Of a stretch of 64,000 nt of DNA, positions 54,890 to 63,006 are shown one piece after another (positions within the stretch are counted from its first letter, which is position 1; each line of letters starts with the position of its first letter). The DNA lies in NCBI GenBank assembly GCA_965237505.1, contig CBDEFR010000009.1, forward strand, positions 1,302,001 through 1,366,000. Direction: 5' to 3'. This DNA comes from NVTR01 sp965237505 (GTDB lineage Bacteria > Pseudomonadota > Alphaproteobacteria > Rhodobacterales > Rhodobacteraceae). The notes beneath the pieces are model-generated. The model ran no database searches. It saw nothing but the letters and a program-made list of their open reading frames with translations, and was not told the DNA's origin. Position numbers and translations under genes: made by a program.

Positions 54890-55558
54890 ATGCTGATCTA
54901 CAAGATTTTCCGTGCCCCCGAATGGTCCGAATTTCGCGCCCGGGGCGAGACCCGCGGCGCACCGAATGATCTGACGGATGGGTACATTCATCTCTCAACC
55001 GGGGCCCAGGTGGGCGAAACCTGTCAAAAATATTTTGCGGGAGCGCAGGGTTTGATCTTATTGGCGCTGGAGTCAAAAGACTTCGCACATTACCTGAAAT
55101 GGGAGCAATCACGCAGCGGCGCGCTTTTCCCTCATCTTTACCCGCATTACCCAGATGATCATGTAATTTGACGACACCACACCCGGATTCTGCTATAAGC
55201 ATCATGCGGTTGGAGCAGATATGGATCAGCGGATATGGCACACCAGACGGGTGAATCGAAACAGGGGTGCCTTCGGGTCGATTTTGATCGCCGTCTGAAG
55301 CTGGAGTTCCACGGGTCCAAGGTCACTACTGACGCCGGTTTGCTCGCCTATCGAGAGCTTGATGCCTCCGTTGAACTTACTGCGATGGCTGGCGATGTTC
55401 TTGCCGACAGTCGTACCGGCAAGAACGGGCGGCATGGCATGGTCGGCCAGTTCCGCCTTTACCGGCGCTTGCGGATGCAAGATGTGATGTGGCAAACCGG
55501 CCTGCCACTTGGCCCAAACGGCCACGAGTTTCCCGAGGCGTTCTATGATCTTGTTTGA
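54890..55558 (+). pseudogene. DUF952 protein gene interrupted by an IS1380 fragment
   Basis: ATG 54890 begins MLIYKIFRAPEWSEFRARGE, then DLTDGYIHLSTGAQVGETCQ and ALESKDFAHYLKWEQSRSGA, LFPHLY, a normal DUF952 start. After 55141 the frame reads into the insert and stops at 55171. The missing tail, LYRRLRMQDVMWQTGLPLGP then NGHEFPEAFYDLV, lies at 55457-55558 fused in frame to the insert's own coding sequence. The tail overlaps the pyrD start, so DUF952-pyrD was a coupled pair. The function of DUF952 is unknown. Confidence 0.8.
55142..55456 (+). mobile_element. Truncated IS1380-family insertion
   Basis: A 315-bp insert between two copies of CTTTAC (55136-55141, 55457-55462). The left part resembles the non-coding end of an IS1380 element. 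From 55235 it encodes the start of the transposase (CLRVDFDRRLKLEFHGSKVT, TTDAGLLAYRELD, MAGDVLADSRTGKNGRHGMV). It breaks off after about 75 residues at the right CTTTAC. Its right terminal repeat is absent. Confidence 0.72.
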
Positions 55559-56603
55559 GAACGCCGGTCTGGCTTTACTGCGTGCGCTCGATCCCGAATT
55601 GGCGCATGGGCTGGCACTCCGGGCGCTAAAAAGTGGCCTCGCGCCGCTGCCCGGCCCGATTTCAACGCCGCGACTTGCCACCTATCTGGCAGGTATGACG
55701 CTGCCCAATCCAGTTGGCCTGGCGGCTGGATTTGACAAAAACGCGATCGCTATATCGCCGCTCTCGCGCGCCGGTTTCGGGTTTATCGAATTGGGTGCCG
55801 CCACACCGCGCGGCCAAGTTGGCAACGCAAAACCGCGACTATTTCGCCTGACCGAAGATCGTGCCGTGATCAACCGTTTTGGCTTCAACAATGACGGTAT
55901 GGACATCATTGCCGACCACTTGATGCAGCGCGCCGATGGCATTCCGGTGGGACTGAACCTTGGCGCCAACAAGGACAGTGCCGACCAGCCTGCTGATTTT
56001 GCAGCGGTGCTGGAAACTTGCGGGGCGTATATCGATTTTGCGACCGTCAACGTGTCATCGCCCAATACCGAAAACCTTCGCGATCTGCACAGCAAGGGCG
56101 CGTTGTCGGCGCTGTTGACCGGCATCATCGCGCATCAAGACCATCTGTCGCGACGGATTCCGATATTCCTTAAGATCGCGCCAGACCTGAACGAAACTGA
56201 ATTGGCCGGGATCGCAGACGTGGCACTGACATCTGGCATCGACGGGCTCATCGCGACCAACACGACGGTGTCCCGCGACGGCCTGAAAAGCGCGCAGCGC
56301 GGCGAAAAAGGTGGCCTGTCCGGCGCGCCGCTGTTTGATAAATCTACCTGCGTTCTGGCTCGCCTATCGCACCTTACGCAGGGCAAGTTGCCGCTGATCG
56401 GTGTTGGCGGTATTGGTTCGACCGAAGACGCCTACACAAAAATCAAAGCCGGCGCGAGCGCGGTGCAACTGTACACGGCAATGGTGTTCAAGGGCATTTC
56501 GCTGGCCGCCCGGATTGCTGAGGGGCTGGACGTTCTGTTGGCGCGCGACGGATATTCCAATGTCGCCAAGGCGGTCGGGACAGAAACGGACAAATGGCTG
56601 TGA
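55545..56603 (+). CDS. pyrD: Dihydroorotate dehydrogenase (quinone), class 2
   Basis: 352 residues. ATG 55545, inside the end of DUF952, has a GAGG site upstream. The N-terminal helix MILFENAGLALLRALDPELA (membrane/quinone tunnel) marks class 2. The FMN barrel shows MTLPNPVGLAAGFDKNA (about 50), GFGFIELGAATPRGQ, LNLGANKDS (about 142), the catalytic serine loop VNVSSPNTENLR (about 167), ATNTTVSRDG, and phosphate-binding IGVGGIGSTEDA (about 285). It oxidises dihydroorotate to orotate in pyrimidine synthesis, using quinone. Its translation was probably coupled to DUF952, now interrupted upstream. Confidence 0.95.
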   Translation: MILFENAGLALLRALDPELAHGLALRALKSGLAPLPGPISTPRLATYLAGMTLPNPVGLAAGFDKNAIAISPLSRAGFGFIELGAATPRGQVGNAKPRLFRLTEDRAVINRFGFNNDGMDIIADHLMQRADGIPVGLNLGANKDSADQPADFAAVLETCGAYIDFATVNVSSPNTENLRDLHSKGALSALLTGIIAHQDHLSRRIPIFLKIAPDLNETELAGIADVALTSGIDGLIATNTTVSRDGLKSAQRGEKGGLSGAPLFDKSTCVLARLSHLTQGKLPLIGVGGIGSTEDAYTKIKAGASAVQLYTAMVFKGISLAARIAEGLDVLLARDGYSNVAKAVGTETDKWL

Positions 56604-56675
56604 TCCCTGCTGTTGGTCATCGACTGAATTGGCCACACGCAGAATTTTGAGAAATTCTTTGCCAAAACTTTTCTG

Positions 56676-57998
56676 TCAAAAGCCTTCATCCGCCGATTTT
56701 TCAAGCGCCGGATAGCGCAGCCCCAGTGTGATCGCGCGGGTCACGTTCAATACCATCAGCGCCAGCCACAGCCCGTGGTTTTCAAACGCCGGGACCAGAA
56801 TCACCAGCGCCGCCACATAAACCGCCAGCGAAATAACCATTGCATGTAACATTTCGCGCGTGCGCGTTGCGCCAATGAAAATCCCGTCCAACATCCAGGA
56901 CGCAATGCCGATCAGCGGCGCTGCAACCAACCAGGGCAGGTAGGTCCGCGCCGCGACGCGCACCTCCGGTGCGGTGGTCATAACATCGATCAGAAATGGC
57001 CCCGCAATCCAGATAAGCAGCGCCATCGGCAGCGCAATTCCGACCCCCCAGATCGATGTCATTATCGCCGCCTGACGCAGCTCCGCCCGCCGTCCCGCGC
57101 CCAGTGCAGCGCCGACAAGCGCTTCGGCTGCAAACGCAAAACCATCCAGCGCAAAGGCGGAGATTTCCAGAAACTGCAGAATCACCTGATTGGCCGCCAG
57201 CGTCACATCGCCGAAACGCGCGCCCAGAAACAGGAATGCTGCGAAACTGCCGTGCAAAATGATCGAGCGCACCATGATGTCGCCATTTACCGACATCATC
57301 CGGCGGATCTTGACACGGTCAAATATGCGCAACCAGTTACGCCACTGGCGGCCCCGAAACGCCGCACCACACAGCCACAGACCCAAGCCAAGCCCGCTCC
57401 ATTCGGCGATCAGAGTGGCGATGGCAACGCCCTCGACCCCCCATCCCAGACCAAGCACAAACCATAGGTCCAACCCGATGTTCAGGCCGTTCATCCAAAG
57501 TTGCAGCAATAATACTCCGCGCGTGCGTTCGGTCGCGATCAGCCAGCCAGTGACCGCATAAAGTGAAATGGTTGCTGGAGCTCCCCAGACCCGGATTACC
57601 AGATAATCCTTGGCCAGTGCCTCGACCTCGGCCGAGGCTGGCGCCAGCGCAAACGCCGCCTGAAAGAGCAGCACTTGCGCCGCCACGAATACCGCACCAG
57701 CCGCCGCCCCAATCAATAATGCCCGCATCAGCAGCGCGCCGGTTTCCGCCTCGTCGCCTGCGCCTTTTGCCTGCGCTACAAGGCCGGTGGTTCCCATCCG
57801 CAGGAAGCTGAAAATACCGTAAATCACCGACAGGATGATCGCACCAATGCCCACCGCCCCGATCGGGGCGGCGAGGCCAAGTTGCCCGACAACCCCAGTG
57901 TCCACGGCGCCAAGAATTGGTACCGTCACATTGGACAAGACAATCGGCACTGCGATGTTGAGAACCCGACGATGGGTAATCGGCGTGCTTTCAACCAT
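56676..57998 (-). CDS. MATE family efflux transporter (DinF-like)
   Basis: 440 residues with about twelve membrane helices in two MatE repeats. It starts HRRVLNIAVPIVLSNVTVPI (about 9-28), with GAVDTGVVGQLG (about 31), the NxxxxxR-like MGTTGLVAQAKGAG (about 67), and GFAFAAEALVGAALGAGRRA in the second half (about 280-299). These antiporters export drugs or metabolites using Na+ or H+. Its start overlaps the stop of the thioesterase gene, so it ends a three-gene operon. Confidence 0.9.
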   Translation of the reverse strand: MVESTPITHRRVLNIAVPIVLSNVTVPILGAVDTGVVGQLGLAAPIGAVGIGAIILSVIYGIFSFLRMGTTGLVAQAKGAGDEAETGALLMRALLIGAAAGAVFVAAQVLLFQAAFALAPASAEVEALAKDYLVIRVWGAPATISLYAVTGWLIATERTRGVLLLQLWMNGLNIGLDLWFVLGLGWGVEGVAIATLIAEWSGLGLGLWLCGAAFRGRQWRNWLRIFDRVKIRRMMSVNGDIMVRSIILHGSFAAFLFLGARFGDVTLAANQVILQFLEISAFALDGFAFAAEALVGAALGAGRRAELRQAAIMTSIWGVGIALPMALLIWIAGPFLIDVMTTAPEVRVAARTYLPWLVAAPLIGIASWMLDGIFIGATRTREMLHAMVISLAVYVAALVILVPAFENHGLWLALMVLNVTRAITLGLRYPALEKSADEGF

Positions 57999-58500
57999 CA
58001 GGCGATGGCATCAGAAAATGCCCGGTCGCCTGCGCAAAGAGCCGGCTTCTGTTGTCCTGCCAGCTTTCGACATGGACCGAGGCATAGCGCCGGCCCGAGC
58101 GGTTCACGCGCGCACGCGCATAGGCATCCCGCGGCAGTCCGGAGCGCAGATAATCCACGGTGAAATCGATCGTCTTCGGCAGCGGCGGCAAATGATTACG
58201 ATCAACGGTCGTCGGATCGATCCGGCCAGCTTCGATATCTTCCCAAAGCATTTTCCAGCTCAGTTCGATAATCGCCGTAACCTCAAGAAACGCCGCCGTA
58301 GCGCCGCCGTGCAGCGCCGGAAGCGCCGGATTTCCGATCAGCATTTCATCAAACTGCAGGGTCGCGGTCAGCTCATCGCCGCGCCGGGCAAATTCGATGC
58401 CAAGAAACTGGATATACGGCACGCCACCAACCAATGCGTTAAGTGCTACGTCGCGCCGCTGTTTGACCACCTGGACCGGCTCTGGACGCGCCCGGCTCAT
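57991..58500 (-). CDS. PaaI-family hotdog thioesterase (second of pair)
   Basis: 169 residues with one hotdog domain: GVPYIQFLGIEFARRGDEL (about 28-46), HGGATAAFLEVTAIIEL (about 80), TIDFTVDYLRSGLPRDAYAR (about 111), and a C-terminal ASVHVESWQDN. The HGG motif follows the active-site position of acyl-CoA thioesterases. It overlaps both neighbours by a few bases. It would hydrolyse acyl- or aryl-CoA; the substrate is unknown. The pair probably arose by duplication. Confidence 0.85.
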   Translation of the reverse strand: MSRARPEPVQVVKQRRDVALNALVGGVPYIQFLGIEFARRGDELTATLQFDEMLIGNPALPALHGGATAAFLEVTAIIELSWKMLWEDIEAGRIDPTTVDRNHLPPLPKTIDFTVDYLRSGLPRDAYARARVNRSGRRYASVHVESWQDNRSRLFAQATGHFLMPSPDG

Positions 58501-58964
58501 TTTGGGCGTTCAACGGTAAAGGCGGCAGTGGCCGCGGCGACCGGGCGGCTGCGGTCATCGTCCATGGCGCTGGCGCGCACAAAAGCCACCGATTTGGTGA
58601 CGTGGTAACAGACCGCGCGCGCGCATATGGCCTGACCGGGCGTGGCCGGGCGCATATAATCGATGCGCAGATCAAGCGTCGCCGTGCTCTTGGCGCCTAC
58701 CGGATGGCTCATCACTGCCGCCCCGGCGCAAGTGTCCATCAGCGCCGAGACCGCGCCGCCGTGAATGACGCCTGTATCCGGGTCGCCGATCAGTCGCGTG
58801 TCGTAGGGCAAGCGAATTTCCACCACTCCTTCACCATATTCAACCAGCTCCATCCCAAGCGCTCGTGAGTGGGGCAGCGCCGCTATGAACATGTGGCCCA
58901 TTTTTTCCCGGCGGTCTTCCACTTGCAGCCCAATGTTTTGAATTTCGCCGGACTGTATTGCCAT
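58497..58964 (-). CDS. PaaI-family hotdog thioesterase (first of pair)
   Basis: 155 residues. The hotdog fold shows PHSRALGMELVEYGEGVVEI (about 31-50), the catalytic-type loop GVIHGGAVSALMDTCAGAAV (about 64-83), and STATLDLRIDYMRPATPGQA (about 93-112). HGGAVSALMDTCAG is the standard PaaI/YdiI pattern. It is the first gene of the thioesterase-thioesterase-MATE operon, divergent from the MerR gene 62 bp away, whose product may control it. Confidence 0.88.
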   Translation of the reverse strand: MAIQSGEIQNIGLQVEDRREKMGHMFIAALPHSRALGMELVEYGEGVVEIRLPYDTRLIGDPDTGVIHGGAVSALMDTCAGAAVMSHPVGAKSTATLDLRIDYMRPATPGQAICARAVCYHVTKSVAFVRASAMDDDRSRPVAAATAAFTVERPK

Positions 58965-59026
58965 CCCGTTGTGATTTGAACCCCTGCGCGGAAGCGACTA
59001 ATCTTACGTCAAGGAGATTATTTGGC

Positions 59027-59395
59027 ATGTCAGAGCCGCGCCTTACGTTCAAGGAAATGTGTGCCAGGTTCGGGGCCACCCCGCGCACGCTGCGCTATTA
59101 CGAATACATTGAACTGCTTCGGCCGGAAAAAGAGGGACGCAGCCGGTTTTACACGCCCCGCGAGGTGGCCAGAATGAAGCTGATCCTGCGTGGCCGCCGG
59201 TTTGGTTTTTCGTTGGAAGAAATTCGTCAATGGCTGGAAATGTATGAACAGGACGGCACGCAGCGGCAGATGAAAGTCTGGCTCGAACAGGCCGACCGCC
59301 AGTTGGTGGCGCTTGTGAAACAGCGCCGCCAACTGGACGAAACCATCGATGAATTGAGAAAATTGCGCGACGACACGGCGAATAATTTCGACTGA
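59027..59395 (+). CDS. MerR family transcriptional regulator
   Basis: 122 residues from ATG 59027, eleven bases after AAGGAG. The MerR DNA-binding domain reads LTFKEMCARFGATPRTLRYY (about 6-25), ELLRPEKEGRSRFYTPREVA, RMKLILRGRRFGFSLEEIRQ. A C-terminal coiled coil follows (about 85-118) with no metal-binding cysteines. Regulators of this type control fatty-acid or short-chain acyl-CoA genes in alphaproteobacteria, consistent with the acyl-CoA dehydrogenase cluster downstream. Confidence 0.92.
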   Translation: MSEPRLTFKEMCARFGATPRTLRYYEYIELLRPEKEGRSRFYTPREVARMKLILRGRRFGFSLEEIRQWLEMYEQDGTQRQMKVWLEQADRQLVALVKQRRQLDETIDELRKLRDDTANNFD

Positions 59396-59596
59396 GACCT
59401 GGATATGTCCACGAAAAGCAAACTTCGTCGCGACCAGTTGAGTAAAATAGCGTGTCACCACCGGAAACTTAGCGCGAAATTCCATGTTAAGCTATTTGAC
59501 GTAACGTAACGGTAACGTAAACGTAAAGCGAGCTTGAAACCTGACCCTATCATCATTCAATTTTGCACCGGTTACGCGCCATAAGGAGGGCACAAA

Positions 59597-59994
59597 ATGG
59601 CGGACAGTGTCTTAACCATTCGCCAGATGTGCGAAGAATTTCAAGTCACCGCACGAACGCTTCGGTTTTATGAGGCAAAAGAGCTTTTATCGCCTATCCG
59701 CGAGCGGCAGAAACGATTGTTCACCCAACGCGACCGGGCGCGGCTAAAGCTTATCCTGCGCGGCAAACGGTTTGGATTTTCGCTGGATTCGATCCGCCAA
59801 CTGCTTGATTTATATGACATCGGCGACCAGCAACAGATCCAGATGAACGCACGTTTGAATTCGGTCTCGATCGTCTGCGGCAACTGGAAAAACAGCGTGA
59901 TGAGCTGATTGAGACCATCGCCGAGCTTAAAGAGCAACTGAAATGGGGTGAACAAATGATCGCCTCAAACAGCCAACCAAATGGTGCCCGCTAG
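59597..59994 (+). pseudogene. Second MerR-family regulator, one frameshift
   Basis: Paralogue of the preceding gene. MADSVLTIRQMCEEFQVTAR, TLRFYEAKELLSPIRER, RARLKLILRGKRFGFSLDSI, RQLLDLYDIGDQQQIQM are normal. At about 59850 the frame slips; the coiled coil continues in another frame as FGLDRLRQLEKQRDELIETI, AELKEQLKWGEQMIASNSQ and stops at 59992-59994. The DNA-binding part is intact, so a shorter protein of 103 residues with a foreign tail might still be made. GGAGG precedes the ATG. Confidence 0.82.
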
Positions 59995-60016
59995 TCACCG
60001 CGTCAGGAAACCCAAT

Positions 60017-61795
60017 ATGCCAACATACACCGCCCCGACCAAAGACCTGCAATTTGTTCTGCACGAGGTTCTGCAGGTAACGCAATCCGACGTTCCCGGT
60101 TACGACGAACTGGAGCCGGAATTCACCTCCGCTGTGTTGGAAGAGGCCGGCAAACTGGCGACCGAAGTTTTGCAGCCGCTCAATGTGGTGGGCGACCGCG
60201 AAGGCTGCACGCTGGAAAATGGTGTCGTGCGCACGCCCACTGGTTTCAAAGACGCCTATGCCCAGATGAAAGCCGGTGGCTGGATCGGGCTGGATTGTGA
60301 CCCGGACTATGGCGGGCAAGGCATGCCGCATGTGATGGGAACGGCGGTGGGTGAGCTTTTTGTTTCGGCAAACATGGCCTTTAACATGTACCAGGGCCTG
60401 ACCCACGGGGCCTATTCAGCGATCCACGCACATGCGTCGGACGAGCTAAAGTCGCGTTATTTGCCGAAGATGGTTGAAGGCACCTGGACCGGCACGATGA
60501 ACCTGACAGAGCCTCATTGCGGCACTGATCTTGGGCTCATGCGCACCAGGGCAGAAAAGCAGGGCGATGACACGTTCAGTATCTCGGGCAAAAAAATATT
60601 CATCTCGGCGGGCGACCACGATCTGTCTGAAAACATCATTCATCTGGTGCTGGCCAGGATCCCGGGCGGGCCTGACGGCATCAAAGGTGTTTCGCTGTTC
60701 ATCGTGCCAAAGTTTCTGGTCAACGACGACGGCAGCCTGGGCGCGCGCAATGGCGTAAGCGTCGGCAGTATCGAAGAAAAGATGGGCATTCATGGCAACG
60801 CGACCTGCGTTTTGAACTATGACGCGGCGACCGGCTTTCTGGTCGGTGAAGAACACGACGGCATACGCGCCATGTTCACCATGATGAACGAGGCCCGGCT
60901 TTCCGTTGGAATTCAGGGCTATGCCCTGGCTTCCGTGGCCTACCAAAACGCCGCGCTTTACGCCAATGAGCGGCTGCAGGGGCGTGATGTGACTGGCGCC
61001 AAAAACCCTGACGGCCCCGCTGACCCATTGATCGTGCACCCTGACATTCGTCGCAGCCTGATGGATCAGAAAAGCTTTGTCGAAGGCGCGCGGGCTTTCA
61101 CTTTGTGGGGTGCTTCGCTGATCGATCGGGCGCTCACGAACGGTGATGGTGACGCAGACGGCCTGATTTCGCTTCTCACCCCGGTGATCAAGGGGTTTCA
61201 GACCGACAAGGGATTTGAAATGGCCGTTCAAGCGCAGCAGGTCTTTGGCGGCCACGGTTATATCGAAGAACAAGGCATGAGCCAGTTCGCCCGCGACGCC
61301 CGGATCACCCAGATTTACGAGGGTGCGAACGGCATCCAAGCGCTTGATCTGGTGGGGCGCAAGCTGGCGGCTGACGGTGGCAAGCACGTGATGGCATATT
61401 TCGAACTGGTCAAGACTTTCATCAAGGACAACCAGGCCGACGAAGCGCTGAGCGCCGACTTTCTGACACCGCTGAAGGCGGCGTCAAAAGACCTTCAGGC
61501 GGCGGCCATGTATTTCATGGCAGAAGGTGTGAAAAACCCCAACAATGCGCTGGCCGGCTCCAATGATTTCATGCATCTGTTTGGCCATGTCTGTCTGGGC
61601 CTGATGTGGGCGCAGATGGCCAAGGCTGCGGGCGAGGCACTGATGGCTGGCACCAGCGACGAAGAATTCTATCGCACCAAGATCGCCACCGGCCGCTATT
61701 ACATGGCCCGGCAAGTGCCGGCCACTGCAATGCACCTTGCGCGCATCAAAAGCGGGGCAGATACAGTCATGGCGCTTGCCGCGAATGAATTTTGA
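60017..61795 (+). CDS. Acyl-CoA dehydrogenase with C-terminal extension (DmdC/FadE-like)
   Basis: 592 residues. The N-terminal extension (PTYTAPTKDLQFVLHEVL) is typical of the long subfamily that includes 3-methylmercaptopropionyl-CoA dehydrogenase. FAD domain: MNLTEPHCGTDLGLMRTRA (about 160-178), FISAGDHDLSENIIHLVLAR (about 196-215). Catalytic region: GGHGYIEEQGMSQFARDARI then TQIYEGANGIQALDLVGRKL (about 411-450), where the Glu of YEGANG is the base. It oxidises acyl-CoA to enoyl-CoA with electrons to ETF. It heads a run of genes (small protein, GST, thiolase) resembling a beta-oxidation operon. Confidence 0.9.
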   Translation: MPTYTAPTKDLQFVLHEVLQVTQSDVPGYDELEPEFTSAVLEEAGKLATEVLQPLNVVGDREGCTLENGVVRTPTGFKDAYAQMKAGGWIGLDCDPDYGGQGMPHVMGTAVGELFVSANMAFNMYQGLTHGAYSAIHAHASDELKSRYLPKMVEGTWTGTMNLTEPHCGTDLGLMRTRAEKQGDDTFSISGKKIFISAGDHDLSENIIHLVLARIPGGPDGIKGVSLFIVPKFLVNDDGSLGARNGVSVGSIEEKMGIHGNATCVLNYDAATGFLVGEEHDGIRAMFTMMNEARLSVGIQGYALASVAYQNAALYANERLQGRDVTGAKNPDGPADPLIVHPDIRRSLMDQKSFVEGARAFTLWGASLIDRALTNGDGDADGLISLLTPVIKGFQTDKGFEMAVQAQQVFGGHGYIEEQGMSQFARDARITQIYEGANGIQALDLVGRKLAADGGKHVMAYFELVKTFIKDNQADEALSADFLTPLKAASKDLQAAAMYFMAEGVKNPNNALAGSNDFMHLFGHVCLGLMWAQMAKAAGEALMAGTSDEEFYRTKIATGRYYMARQVPATAMHLARIKSGADTVMALAANEF

Positions 61796-61859
61796 ATGGT
61801 CGACAAACGAGCATCTTAAGCCCGCGGGAAAAATTCAGGAACGCAAAAAAGGAAAACTG

Positions 61860-62072
61860 ATGCCAAAACGCTTCCGCCTGACCCGCCGCTTTCCTGTCGC
61901 CATGACTGAAGACGGCTTTCGCAAGCTCAAGAAATTCGCGGCCGAGGCCGGGCTGGACGAAGGCGAAGCGCTGTCATTTCTATTTGAAAACTTCAGCAGC
62001 GTGATTAACGAGGAAAATCTTGCGATCCGGCTGCGGTTGTTTAATTCCGAACTTGATCAAAGAAAGCGCTAG
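61860..62072 (+). CDS. Small conserved protein (70 aa)
   Basis: From ATG 61860 (AAGGA upstream): MPKRFRLTRRFPVAMTEDGF, RKLKKFAAEAGLDEGEALSF, LFENFSSVINEENLAIRLRL, FNSELDQRKR. It is charged, helical and single-domain. Similar small proteins appear at this position between acyl-CoA dehydrogenase and GST genes in roseobacters (from memory). Function unknown. A longer frame upstream exists, but the ribosome site supports this start. Confidence 0.6.
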   Translation: MPKRFRLTRRFPVAMTEDGFRKLKKFAAEAGLDEGEALSFLFENFSSVINEENLAIRLRLFNSELDQRKR

Positions 62073-62304
62073 CCATGCCCCTGCGAACCGGCCGCAACCG
62101 CCTTCGGCGAGAGTATTTGGACCAAAAAGAACCATCAGGTGCGCCCCGGTCGGACGGTGCATTGCTGCGATCCGCGCGCGGCCAGGGCGGCTTCTCTTTG
62201 GGCGATCATCGGCTCTCCAGCCTGTACCGCAGTGCCAAGAGTTGCGACTCATGGTTAATTATTCGTTACCGGGTTTCTTTTTGGCGAAAATACTCCCCGG
62301 AGGT

Positions 62305-62325
62305 GCGGGGGTGGGAAACCCCCGC
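62305..62325. terminator. Hairpin before the GST gene
   Basis: GCGGGGG and CCCCCGC pair around a seven-base loop (TGGGAAA). No T-run follows, so it may be an attenuator or RNA-stability element rather than a full terminator. The preceding GGCGAAAATACTCC stretch resembles intergenic sequence common in Rhodobacteraceae. The remainder of 62073-62304 shows no gene. Confidence 0.35.
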
Positions 62326-62358
62326 CCGTGCCGTTAAGGCAAACGGAGAGTTCCAAGT

Positions 62359-62994
62359 ATGACCATCAAACTGCATTGCTTCGGCGAAAGCGGCAATTCT
62401 TACAAGGCGGCGCTCACGCTCGAACTTTCCGGTCTAGAGTGGGAACCGGTTTTTGTCGATTTCTTCCACGGCGCGGCCCAAACTGCGGAATTTCGCCAAC
62501 TCAATCCAATGGGCGAATTGCCGGTGATGATCGACGGCGACATCACGCTGACCCAGTCTGGCGTCATTCAGGACTATGTATCGTCCAAATCCGGCCGACT
62601 GGGCGGGCGCAGCGCGGCAGAGCGGCGCGAAATTCTGCGTTGGATGTTCTGGGACAACCATAAGATGTCCAGCCAGGCGGGCACTTTGCGCTTCCAGATG
62701 AACTTTTTACACGAGGCAAAACGGCCGGCAGAGGTCATCAGCTGGCTGCAAGGCCGCCTGAAAGCCGCCTACACGGTGCTAGACGCGGCCCTTGCGCAGC
62801 GCAGTTGGTTGGTGGGCGACGAACTGACAGTCGCCGATCTGGCGTGTTGCGGTTACCTATTTTATCCGGAACCGTTTGGGTTTGAGCGTGCCGACTGGCC
62901 CAATATCGACGTCTGGCTGAACCGCATATCCGAATCGCCCGGCTGGAAAGCCCCCTATGACCTGATGCCCGGCTCCCCCGCCGACCGCGCCTGA
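62359..62994 (+). CDS. Glutathione S-transferase family protein
   Basis: 211 residues. The thioredoxin-like N-terminal domain begins IKLHCFGESGNSYKAALTLE (about 3-22), with the glutathione-binding loop NPMGELPVMIDGDITLTQSG (about 51-70). The all-alpha domain has GDELTVADLACCGYLFYPEP (about 151-170), the N-capping box of GSTs. It transfers glutathione to electrophiles or acts as an isomerase/reductase. It lies 12 bp before the thiolase gene, so a role in acyl-CoA degradation is likely but unproven. Confidence 0.88.
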   Translation: MTIKLHCFGESGNSYKAALTLELSGLEWEPVFVDFFHGAAQTAEFRQLNPMGELPVMIDGDITLTQSGVIQDYVSSKSGRLGGRSAAERREILRWMFWDNHKMSSQAGTLRFQMNFLHEAKRPAEVISWLQGRLKAAYTVLDAALAQRSWLVGDELTVADLACCGYLFYPEPFGFERADWPNIDVWLNRISESPGWKAPYDLMPGSPADRA

Positions 62995-63006
62995 AGGAAA
63001 CACAAC

